This document shows positions 22,256 through 31,790 of a stretch of DNA of 64,000 bases, piece by piece (the stretch's first letter is position 1; each line of letters starts with the position of its first letter). The stretch is from Amorphophallus konjac (lineage: Eukaryota; Streptophyta; Magnoliopsida; Alismatales; Araceae). The notes under the pieces were generated by a model. The model was not told the origin of the DNA. It did no database searches and worked only from the letters and a program-made list of their open reading frames with translations. The position numbers and the translations under genes are program-made. The stretch is from assembly GCA_022559845.1 (NCBI GenBank), contig CM040126.1, positions 120,256,886 through 120,320,885 of the forward strand, read 5' to 3'.

Positions 22256-22948
22256 TAAGAACAGATCCACAATCTCTTATCTAATGAATATGAATTTGCT
22301 ATAGTTTCTTCATTTGCCTAGCTGCCCATTGCTAGAAGTTCTAGCGCTTTGGTGTAGTAAGGCAAGCAACTCCTCTTTCCGAAGAAGAGTGCATGCCCGA
22401 GCTATCTTAAAGTAAAGCTCTCTAGGTAAGCTATAGGTAGAATTCTCCCAGAGTCGGAGACAGAGGCCGCTACTCCTTCAGAAATCGGGAATCTGTAAGG
22501 GAGATAGGAAAGAGAATAAAGACCAAAGGATGATACCGAGAACCGAAAGATGTCTATCAAAGAGCGAGAGGGATGAGAAAAGGAGGAGGTGGAATTTCTT
22601 TCAACTATAACATTTATTACAACATCTTACAAGACTTAATATTACAGAAAATGACAGAGAATTCGGTAAGGGGGTAGAAGCACATCCTGCACCCGATATG
22701 TCAAAGCAGCTTTCAGCCCTGCAACTCGCGCATACTGAAAGGGAAAAAGCTGGCCAATTCACGCATCTTCCGCAGAGTGCCAGAAAAGCCCTATGAGCTA
22801 ACTTTCCATTTGACGGCAAAGAAAGAAAGAAGCAAGCGGACCTGTGAAAGTCACATCTTTGACTAATATACACGGGCTTCTGAGAAGATTCTTTAATCAA
22901 CCAAAACCTGCAATGCAACAGAGTTCTTAATTTCTACCACTTACAAGT
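22256..22948. other. Unassigned segment, possibly of mitochondrial origin
   Basis: Base use changes here. The sequence is purine-rich with phrases such as CCGAAGAAGAGTGCATGCC and AAGAAAGAAGCAAGCGG that look like plant mitochondrial spacer DNA. No gene or LTR feature is recognisable. The guess of a nuclear copy of mitochondrial DNA rests on style only; a search against plant mitochondrial genomes would decide. Confidence 0.3.
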
Positions 22949-23342
22949 TGTTAGGTGCAATATGGGATCTAGAGGGGGGTGAATAGATCCCTCTATAGAA
23001 ATTATGCTCAATTAACAAATCGTACCCAATCTAAATTATGATGGAGGCTAGCACTACGGACTAAGTAAATTACTAATGATCAAATTTAGGCATAAGACCG
23101 AAAGAAAAACATCTCACAGTGATACTCGAGCTACAGTGTGATACAAGTTAAGACCAACTTACTGATCAACCCACACAAGGCAGATCTCGAACACTTAGCA
23201 CACACTGATATCACAATTTAGAAACATCTCACACTCTAACCTGTGAAGGGGGTAAAAGATAAGTAATGAACGCACAAGCCAAACCATAGTAGACCAGGAT
23301 TTTTAGGTGGTTTGGTCTGCTACCCACAGACCTACATCCACC

Positions 23343-23363
23343 CCTCACTCAAACCGAGTGAGG
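23343..23363. other. Conserved LTR hairpin, CCTCACTC / GAGTGAGG
   Basis: An eight-base perfect stem with a five-base loop, at the same place as in the other LTRs of this group. Confidence 0.75.
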
Positions 23364-24139
23364 CTTCCCCTTGCAAATGCAAGACCGTAGACTCAGTCTG
23401 CAACAACCGCTGACTAACAGCTTGAAACTGAGGGAAACAAATCTCTCACCCTGATCTCGCACCCTGCAAGACCAGACCCACTACCACTGGTAGTGACCGG
23501 AGGAACCAATCCTCCCTTCCTCTGATACCACAGAGGGATACGTGAAACAACACCCTGCTGCTCACAAGCCCAGAGGATGTGATCCTCTCTTCCTTCAAAA
23601 CCTTAGAGGGAATAAACCGCTGCTACACAGCTTCCCGACCCCACAACAGGGTATCAGAAATACAAAGTAGAAATGAGAAAGTACAAACAAAAACACAAAT
23701 GAAAAAATAAACGGAATATAGCTCCTCAGAAGTAGGATAGTTCTGGATGTGATCCATGAACTAATGAACACAACGAATCTTTAATTGAACCCTTGGCTAC
23801 ACTCTAATGCTTCTCTCGAGCTAAATTCTCGATCACTTTCTCTTTTCTTCTTCTTCTTCTCACGAGCTCTCTCTCTTTTCTTCTCACAGCTTCTCTCTCT
23901 TCTACTATTTGCTCTATGATGCAGCTCTCTCTCCGCTACTCCCTTCCTTTCATGAAGAAGCAGTATATATATATATTGAGCAGACAAAAATGATTTTGAA
24001 ATAAACTTATCCAAATTTGCTTCCCGCCATTTGTCCATATGTCAATAGGAATAATCTCTTCAGAAGCCACGTCAGATGTTCTTGGATTATGTGCCAAACA
24101 ATTTGCTTTCGAGCATAACCATGAATCTTTCCATGGCCA

Positions 24140-24880
24140 ACACACGACTTCAGCCTTACCAGCTATTTGTCAGTGTTACCAGGTATTTTTCACCCTTATC
24201 ATCTATTTGTCTGCCTTACCCATCCATTTGTCACCCTTAGCCTCCTAAGCCGTCGCCTTTGATTTTTGCTTCTTTGCCTTGAGCCGTCGCCCTTACCTAT
24301 TTGTCACCGTTAGCAGACATTTTTCAGCCTTACTCACCTATTTGTCATTGTTATTGCCCATTTGTCTGCCTTAGCATCCATTTGTCTGCCTTACTCAACA
24401 CTTAGTCTCCATTGTGAGCCATTCTTCACCGATATCACACATTTGTCATCGCTGTGAGCTATTTGTCACCCTTGTCCATCATTTGTCATCCTTGTAGGCT
24501 ATTTTTCACCGTTGAAGGACATTCTTCACTGTTGCTGGACATATGTTACCCTTGAGAATAGTTCTTCCTCTTTGCTCAATATTCTTCAGCCTTGGAGTCT
24601 GTTCGTTGTCGTTGTGACCCATTTATCAGCCTTGTGATCAATTTATCACATGTAATCTTCATCTGACACTTGATTTCTTCATTTGTCAAGTTGTTTGATT
24701 CATTTGTCAGCTTTTTGATGTTGGCCATTGGACTGCGTCGACTCCGCTTCTTCACGTCTAAGCTTTTAGCCTTGTCGCCCATTTTTCACCCTTACGGAGC
24801 TATTTGTTACCGCTATTGTCTATTTGTCACCGCTATTCTCCATTTGTCAGCCGTAGAGGCTATTTGTCACCCCTATTCAC
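24140..24880. repeat. Array of about 30 ATTTGTCACCCTTA-like motifs
   Basis: Degenerate direct repeats of CATTTGTCACCCTTAG, with variants ATTTGTCTGCCTTA, ATTTTTCACCGTTG and ATTCTTCACC, recur about every 22-28 bp. Next to the array lie three GTCGACT palindromic sites (about 24727, 24903, 25130). It fills the part of the LTR where copia-1 has GGTCGACC pairs. Confidence 0.82.
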
Positions 24881-25353
24881 TTCAGCTAGAGGGTGACTCT
24901 GGCGTCGACTCCAAAGGCATTTAGAGTCGACTCTTCTTCATCAAATTTCTTCTTCTTCTGAATTTGAGCTCTTTTATGCCTGCAACTGCTTGACCCTTAA
25001 CTGTTGGCTTTTGCTGTTGAATCTGCTTCTGAGCTTGAAAGATATGCTGGCATGTTGCTATTGAATCTGATGTTCTTGAGCTTAAGCTCCATCACTGCCT
25101 GTCTACCCAAGTTGACTTGTGGAGTGCTAAAGTCGACTTCACTTTGTACAAGATGTTGTGCTGCTGTCCAACCTGTTCTTTTCAGCATTCAAACACATAG
25201 TTCTACACATGATAAGATCATGATGAGATCAAAATCATCAAGGTCATAACATCATCTAGATATAAAATCCATGCACCAAAACCAATGCACCAAAGCATTG
25301 ACTCATAGATGAGTCATAGTGGTTGACATCATCAAAACCATAGGGACACAACA

Positions 25354-25739
25354 TGAGAGATGTTCCATTCCCAATGGCAGAAGAAGAATGCAAGCTGGAA
25401 GGACAAGATATTCTTCACTTGGACAGGAGATGCAGCGCGCTTAGCGTCGGAAAGATCCCTCTACATGGGTGTGCTATAAAACTAGGAGAAGAACAGAACT
25501 AAACGGATCAATTCCTTTGACCGGTCGTTTCGAGCTGTAAGTTCTTCTGGATTGCTAACGTGGTTCGATGACGCCGATGGAAGGAACCACTGGAGATTCA
25601 TCCAACTTCGATCCACTAAAGGCAAGTGCGTAGGCTATAGAATCCAAAATATAATAGAATCAAAAATAGAGCTCCTTCGGCTCTAAACTGCTACTGTGCT
25701 TATTTGGTCTATCAGCTACTCGGCCTGCTACTGACCTAA
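25354..25739. other. Unassigned spacer
   Basis: I see no gene or repeat boundary. The part around 25670-25740 (CTCCTTCGGCTCTAAACTGC and following) again has a faint organelle-like look. It ends where a gypsy protease frame becomes recognisable. Confidence 0.3.
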
Positions 25740-26600
25740 TTGGGAGCTTTTCAGAGGCATTTCACAAGGCTCTCAAGAAGCCAGAGTAGAATGTGGCGGA
25801 ACAACTGAAGAAGATCCACCCGCAGATCTCAATTGTTGATCTATTGATAACCTCGGAACATCACCGAGAGCGGATGATTGAGGTTCTGCAAAAGGACCAT
25901 GTAAAAGACTATATCACTCCCGAAAGGATGGCAGACTTGGTCCAACAAATCATGTTGGGTGATTCACTTCTCCGATGATGAGATCACCGTCGATAGAGAA
26001 ACCCACACGCACCCGCTTTCTATTTTGCTGTCTTGTCGGGCCAAGATAGTACCTGCTGTGTTCATTGATAATGGGAGTGCTTTGAATCTTTGAACCTTTT
26101 TCAGTGTAAAGGCCCTGGGGCATGGAGATATGAAGAGAAAGACGATGACGGTCCGAGCATTCGAAAATTCCGTCCGCCAGACTGTTGGAGTAATTGAACT
26201 TGACGTTGTGATCGGGTAATATGAGGCCCAGTTCAAGATCAGTTTGAATGTGGTAGATATCGATGCATCGTTCACTTTCCTATTGGGAATACTTTGGCTC
26301 CATTCAGAAGGGCCCTTCCCCATAAGGCCCATCTACGCTGCACAAAAGGGTAAAGTTCGTTATCGACGACCAGCTAGTCACTATCTTGGCTGATGACGAA
26401 GAAGTGGGCTCAAGAAAGGTAGAAGTTGTGCAGCATGTAGAGTTGGGACTTCAATTCCTATCGTATCAGTTCGAGACAGTCAATTGTATCCCCCTTGACG
26501 CGAGGCCACCCAAAAGAATGAGGATGAGCTCACTAGGGTGGAAAATGCTAGCGAAGATTAAATTTCACCCCTATTTGAGTAAGGCTGGGTCTGGGGATTA
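25740..26600 (+). pseudogene. Ty3/gypsy protease-region fragment, Athila/Tat-like
   Basis: The frame reads KIHPQISIVDLLITSEHHRE and ADLVQQIML. After frame breaks near 25975 it continues with the plant gypsy protease motif IDNGSALNL (about 26065), TMTVRAFENSVRQTVG, NVVDIDASFTFLLG and, from 26355, VIDDQLVTILADDEE followed by a frame to 26601. These strings are typical of the degenerate protease (Asp-Asn-Gly) region of Athila and Tat elements. There are stops and frame changes, and the RT that should follow is missing: antisense sequence begins at 26598. It is a deleted relic of a third gypsy element. Confidence 0.72.
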
Positions 26601-27640
26601 GCTTACAAGGAAGGCTTGGAGATTTGTTTCGTAGAAGCACCTTCTTCCTATCCATGTCTCTATCTTTACTCGCAGAGACGGCCCGCTTTGGTCGACGTCA
26701 CAGCTTTTGTCAGCCTCCGCTCGAGCCCTCACATGTTCAAGGCTAGTAACGTGGTCTTGGAGTACCAGATAAGCCTGCTGAGCCTCATTAATCTTCGTTT
26801 GAAGTGCTTCCTCATTAAAATCTTCGCCAATCATTTGCTTAGTGCCATGAATTAACGAAGAGGCATCCAACATTTGCCTTAATAGCTCTTTATGGCGAGT
26901 TTCAACGAGACCACAATTCCCAAGCGTGTCAAGACACTGTTCACATGTGCCTCGAAGTTCACACCACTTGCGCCTCTTCACGTGAGACTTAAAGCATTCA
27001 AAGATTGCAAGAGATAAGGCTTCAATTGATGATGTTTTGGGGTGGGCACTCAGTAGAACCAGAAGAGTCTGAAATCTTAATAGATGTTGCATCCTTGGCA
27101 ACGATAGGAGAAGCTACCTGGCCTGTAGGAAGATCAACCTGAATAGGGGTAGCGGTCAAAGCTTGCGCCTGCACGGCATCCATATTTTGGTCTCGAACCT
27201 CCACGGGCAATTTGCTTATAGGTCAGGAATGAGATGCTTTCTCAGACTCTCTTAAACATTGTGAAGAAGATTTTATGCTCCCTGTAGTCTTTCCTCAGTC
27301 TCTGGCAAAATAGAAGACTGAAATTGAGTGGTCACGCGGGATGGACTGACTATAGCTTCTATTTGGAGCAACCCTTCACTTCAAAATGTAACATAATTTA
27401 TTGGCCTTGACGTAGGGGTCACAGTAGTGGAAGAAGCTCCACTCCCTATTGGATCAGCTAGAGGAGAAAGAATGGGGGCCACTCTACTAGACTCCATGAT
27501 AATCTCGGTGGCAGCCTCAAGTGCTATCGCTGAAGATGGCAATGACACAGGAGGCGATGTGGGTGAAAACTCAGGAGGCCTTGTGTCAGCAATATGATAA
27601 AGAGAGATTGTACCAAAGTAGGAGCACAATGTCATAAAGA
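26598..27640 (-). pseudogene. Antisense coiled-coil protein remnant next to the gypsy fragment
   Basis: Minus-strand frames at 27381-27635, 27022-27210 and 26598-27101 give a Pro/Ser/Thr/Ala-rich stretch followed by a helical, charged C-terminal part (for example LRQMLDASSLIHGTKQMIG, INEAQQAYLVLQDHVTSLEH). The layout of a disordered acidic or Ser-rich tract then a coiled coil, antisense to gypsy pol and ending beside it, resembles the C-terminal half of the PMD genes in gypsy-A and gypsy-B. I cannot see the PMD core itself, so the link is inference. It could also be an unrelated gene fragment. Confidence 0.4.
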
Positions 27641-27755
27641 TAAAAAAAAGATAAAGGAATGAGGAATCCCGATTAGTGGCAATGAAAAAGGAGGGACATC
27701 CACGGAAGTTGGGTCAGCCTAAGATCATAAAAGCCCAGTTCTAGTATTAGAGGAA
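27641..27755. other. Short spacer before gypsy-A
   Basis: Nothing is recognisable. The last five bases, AGGAA (27751-27755), would be the left target-site duplication of gypsy-A; the right copy is outside the window. Confidence 0.4.
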
Positions 27756-28169
27756 TGTTTGCGATGGGATCTTTCCGTTCTCTCCGATTTTCTTTTTATT
27801 TATTTATGATTATCATTTGGGTTTATTTGGTTTATTTCACGTGTCGATCAATCAATTAACTGACTGGCAGTTAACTGACTGATTGACTGCGCGGGCGTGC
27901 CAGTCACGTGAGTGACAAACTTATTATGCGCTCATTCTGACCCGTGTCGGGCGAAAGTGAGATTTGGTCGGGACCAGCAGTCCGCCATACCATAAAGGCT
28001 ATGGCGTTAATTACATCCCCCGCGAGGAGGGAAAACCTTTGATTAATTGCCGAGATAGTGGGCTGTCGAGGCCGGAATAAAGATGCGATGTTGTGAGCAT
28101 GACGGGATCACATGAGATGCGTTTATCTATCATGCAAGAGAGGCATGGTTCATTAAATTGGAGGCCCTT

Positions 28170-28271
28170 GGTATGTGGCGGAGGACGTAGGTCCGAAGAC
28201 CACCATCGCGCATAGCGGAGACTTCCGATCAGGGGTAACCCAGTCTTCCGTCAATGCCATTTGATATACCC
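28170..28271. repeat. 102-bp block shared with the copia-1 internal region
   Basis: It starts GGTATGTGGCGGAGGACGTA and ends TTTGATATACC, aligning end to end with 3482-3582. I do not see it in the gypsy-B LTR, so it was probably gained by gypsy-A or lost from gypsy-B. Confidence 0.75.
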
Positions 28272-28559
28272 GAGGGTCTATGCAAGCATGCAGGCATGAT
28301 ATTCGTGACTGTGCTAAGCATGGCAATAGAGTTATGAAAACAAACAGTGATCAATCACATTTATTAATCTCCGCCAAGGGGAACGAGAATGGTAACACAA
28401 GCATGATAACGAAAGCGAAGTGCTGACGGACATGGTAGTGAAAGCATGATAACAAGATGATTCGGACACGAACAGCCCTTCCCTTATTCATTTTATCACT
28501 AATTAGGGTTTGTTAACTCCGACCACGGGAGACGAGGATCGCTCCGGAGGCGAGTGAGT

Positions 28560-28860
28560 GATTAAAATAGCACAAGGGTTCAAAACCGGCGCGGCCACGC
28601 GTAGGGGTAGGTTTCCCCGGCGCGGCCAAACGTAGGTGAAAGTGTTTAATCCGGCACGGCCATGGCAAAGTTAATCCGGCGTGATGGCCTTGGGGCGCGC
28701 CGGTTTAGGGCGCGCCGGGAACAAGCCAAAGAAAAACAAGAAGATATGAGTCTATCGTTAATCCGACGCGGGGGGGTGTACCGCGCCGTATTAGGGCGCG
28801 CCGGATTAGGACCACGCCGTATTAGGGCGCGCCGGATTAGGACCGCGCCGTTTTAGCTTA
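28560..28860. repeat. GGCGCGCCGGATTAG motif cluster, downstream part of the gypsy-A LTR
   Basis: About a dozen copies of a GC-rich core (CCGGCGCGGCC, GGGCGCGCCGGATTAGG, GCGCCGTATTAGG) occur in 300 bp. The same words recur at 30560-30715 in the LTR and, reverse-complemented (TTAATCCGGCGCG), before the PMD gene at 31545-31750. Confidence 0.8.
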
Positions 28861-30559
28861 TTTTTGATGAATTTTGAAACCATTTAAGTTAACTAAGATT
28901 CTGTTGAGAGTTTTGAAGTTAGTTGGGCCGATTGCTTGTTTAATTGAAGTCCAGAACCCTTCCAGAATGAAGTGATGAGCTAGTGCGAGGTCCATACTCG
29001 AGCACTAGGGTCCCTGATTCAGAATGAGTATTTTTATTATGGCCGGTCCGCAGAGACGACTTGATCATCTAAAACCTGCCAAAAATTGGGCAGCATCTCC
29101 CCTGAACCTGAAAGGTTGCAGGAGAGGAATGGGGTCATACTCACTTGTGGAGTAAGCCCCTAAACTGCTGGTCTGCATGGTGACAGCCAACAAATTCCTA
29201 ACGGATAGGATATCCTGAGGACTGGCCTATGAGGGGCACCAAAGCTCCGTGGGTGGAAGCAGAGGACCGAGGCAGCTCGTGATGGAAGCAACACCCCGAG
29301 GACTGGCCTACAAGGGGTGTGCGACCTACAACACACACTGCACCTGCTAGAGAGAGAGACCCTTAGGGAAAGAGGCTCCGAGGACTAGCCTGCTAGGAGT
29401 ATTTACCCCTTGGTCACCACAGGGTCCCGAAGGGCTGTGGGTTTGAGATTGTTGGGCTGGAGCCCCCTGTTGTTGTCAGCTTCATGACTCATGAGAAACA
29501 TCCAGAGTGGAGTTCCCTTGGCCAATTAGAAGCTCTGTGGAACGATGGGAGATATCCCCCCTCCCTGGGTGGAGGGCTAAGATGTTAATGCTCACGAGAC
29601 CGGGTTGCCATTCATAGAATAGAATGCAACATCAGTCACAGAAAGAGGCGATCGATATGCAACTAGAAAAGTTTGCCTACACACGCATATCCACAAATGA
29701 CTGGAATGCAGTAGTCGCGAAGCGGACTTCACTATCCCAGAAACGTCACCAGCCTCCTCTGAACAACGGAGAAATGCAAAGAGGAGGGGAGGCGAAGGTC
29801 AGATTTCGTATAAAAATGGGGAGAAACGTGTGCACAGGCACATGCACAGAGGACCTAGGGAGGTGTTGTCCATGTAGCCCATGGCATACCAGGGCGCGTT
29901 CGGAATCTGGAGAAACCGGGATCTCGAAGCCGTATACGGGAAGACCCTAATAGATATATACATCTATCAAATGAAATAGCAATGGAGGAGGAAGACAAGA
30001 TGTTAAACGTTCAACCCATTGGTGCATTCATATACACATGCTATCATTCCATTGTCGGGGGGAAACCACCCACATATCGCGAGTTCGGTGCCGGCATCGC
30101 GGCACGACCACCATTCTACTCGCAAGAGAGTTCACAGAAGAGAAGATAAAAAAAAAGGACACAGAGAAGGGGGGAGGGGTTGGCTCATATCATCGCCATC
30201 CCTCCCCCTCTCGCTTACATTCAATAGAGAGAAAGAAGGCCGGGAATCAACGGAAACGTAGGCGCCCACCTGTTCCCAGAACAGAGTATCGGGAAGCCTT
30301 CTTCTTCTCCGGCTCCGGAGGGCTTCAGGCAGAGGAGGGAAGACGGCGGCGATGGGCACTCAGGGGAACCCTGCTTCACTCGCAAGAAACCCTTTCTCTC
30401 CCCCCGGATGATTGGCTCTCAGACCTCTGTCTTTCCTCTCGATTTTTCTCCTTTCTCTTCTTTTTTTCTTCTCCAAGAGCCCCTCTTCTTCTATTTCTAA
30501 TTGTCTCTCTCTTTATCAATCGAACAACTGCCTATATATAGGAGCATATTCGAAGTTTT

Positions 30560-30715
30560 TAACCCGACGTGGAGAATGGCGTGCCGGGAAAGGGAGCTCC
30601 ATCCTTTGCGCGCCGGAATAGGAGGGCGCCGGGTGGAAGGTTCTTTGCGCGCCGGAATAAGGGGCTCCAGATGGGGGCGCGCCGGTTTAGGGCGCGCCGT
30701 GTTAATGCTCTTCGC
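30560..30715 (-). promoter_or_regulatory. GC-motif cluster upstream of the gypsy-A LTR TATA box
   Basis: At least six GCGCGCCGGAATA or GGCGCGCCGG-like units lie just upstream, in element sense, of TATATATAGG at about 30532-30541. Position suggests a promoter-proximal array of the LTR. Motif and position are seen; regulation is inferred. Confidence 0.55.
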
Positions 30716-31430
30716 ACGTCGCAGTTAGCTGATGAGTCCGGGGATGATTCCGGGGGTCACCGTGAACATTTATCTCGCCAATGCTCCTTGAAACCTCGAA
30801 GAGACACCTTGTTAAAGCTTTCAGGCCGACGTACGGCCATTCTCGGAACTTCCGATGACTTTGGTTTGATCACGCTGGTTTTCCACTGACACGGCTCTCG
30901 GCACTATGATAAGTGTCGCTGGCTCGGTCTGGCTTGTGATCAAAGCTCCTTGGATGGTGGGATAATACCAGGGATAGTCCCGCCTGAGCTGGGCGATCAT
31001 TCGGCCACTAAGGGGCCCATCTGGGCGGGGAAGCCGTACCCGTGCCGGGTGACCGGGATCTTTTGCCGATAGAGCTTTCGGTCCTCCGTTTTGAAGAGCC
31101 AAGGGGACTCTTTCATCTCAGGAGAATCTTTCATGAGGTGGGTAGCCACTGGGTAGACCGTCGTCCTTGGTCGGACAATGGGTATAGTGTTTGCGGCACG
31201 ACGGAGTCAATGCCGGTTCATTGGGCAGGCTTGGTCGCACTGCCGGTTGGTTGTGAGTTCATCTCGGTTCTCCTGAGGTGAAGTCCCTGGCGTTCATACG
31301 GGGTGACTTGAGGCTCTGTCAGCTTGAGAAGTCTTCAGTATGTTGATCTTTATCGGCTTTCGTGCTTCAGCGGGCCGCATCATTCGTCTTTATGGCTTGG
31401 TCGCCGACGATCACATTTTGGGTGCCAACA

Positions 31431-31445
31431 AATGCCCCCCAGACG
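31431..31445 (-). other. Polypurine tract of gypsy-A
   Basis: On the minus strand CTGGGGGGCATT abuts the LTR start TGTTGGCACC. In gypsy-B the same place reads GGTGGGGGACATT before TGTTGACACC. Confidence 0.8.
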
Positions 31446-31544
31446 TGGGTGTTGCAACCGAGGCACGAGTGTCGCAAGGCCGACGGATGAGCTTCGCCTG
31501 GAATGATCTCCTCTTCAGTTGACAGGAGCTTGGGACGGCCCTTG

Positions 31545-31790
31545 AATCGGCACGGATGTTAATCCGGCGCCATTTGAATGTTAATACGGCGCGGGTTAAT
31601 CCGGCGCACCCTTGGCTTTTAACAACTAATCCGGCGCGGTCCTGGGCATTTGGCCAGTAATCCGGCGTGCCTTTTCCATTGACGTTTTAATTCGGCGCGG
31701 CCAATTCTGGCGCGCATTTTTGCCGAAGGAAGTTAATCCGGCGCGCTATTTACCGAAGGGGAGACTTCCGTATATATTCTTCCCCCTTCG
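31545..31790 (+). promoter_or_regulatory. Putative PMD promoter of gypsy-A: TTAATCCGGCGCG repeats and TATA box
   Basis: Seven or eight copies of TTAATCCGGCGCG or close variants lie between the PPT and the PMD gene. They are followed by TATATAT at 31771-31777 and a pyrimidine-rich stretch, a normal plant core-promoter layout. The motif is the reverse complement of the gypsy-A LTR motif, so relative to its own downstream TATA box it has the same orientation in both places. Confidence 0.6.

Larger units (their letters stand above)
22949..25353 (-). repeat. 2.4-kb LTR related to copia-1 LTRs, apparently solo
   Basis: It starts TGTTAGGTGCAATATGGG, then GAGGGGGGTGAATAGATCCC, TTTTTAGGTGGTTTGG with the hairpin at 23343-23363, and ends CATCAAAACCATAGGGACACAACA-like, the family terminus. 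Orientation matches copia-1. No PBS, PPT or coding region adjoins it, so it is a solo LTR or an element remnant. The flanks (CAAGT and TGAGA) do not match. A microsatellite-like CTTCTTCTTC tract and TATATATATA (23963-23974) lie before its motif array. Confidence 0.72.
27756..31430 (-). repeat. 3' LTR of gypsy-A, 3.7 kb
   Basis: On the minus strand it starts TGTTGGCACCCAAAATG, close to the gypsy-B start TGTTGACACCTTGAAAATG, and its end (TG at 27756) lines up with the gypsy-B LTR end. The terminal zone at 27955-28020 (GTCCGCCATACCATAAAGGC and GTTAATTAC) is the reverse complement of 43798-43850 in gypsy-B. The rest has diverged. A TATA string (TATATATAGG, about 30532-30541) lies downstream of a GC-motif cluster in element sense. 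It also contains the 102-bp block shared with copia-1. Open frames within it are not conserved genes. Confidence 0.85.

Noticed and set aside
28560..28860. GGCGCGCC sites as traces of a cloning vector
   Set aside because: They are embedded in a longer natural motif that recurs in the LTR and before the PMD gene, with substitutions.
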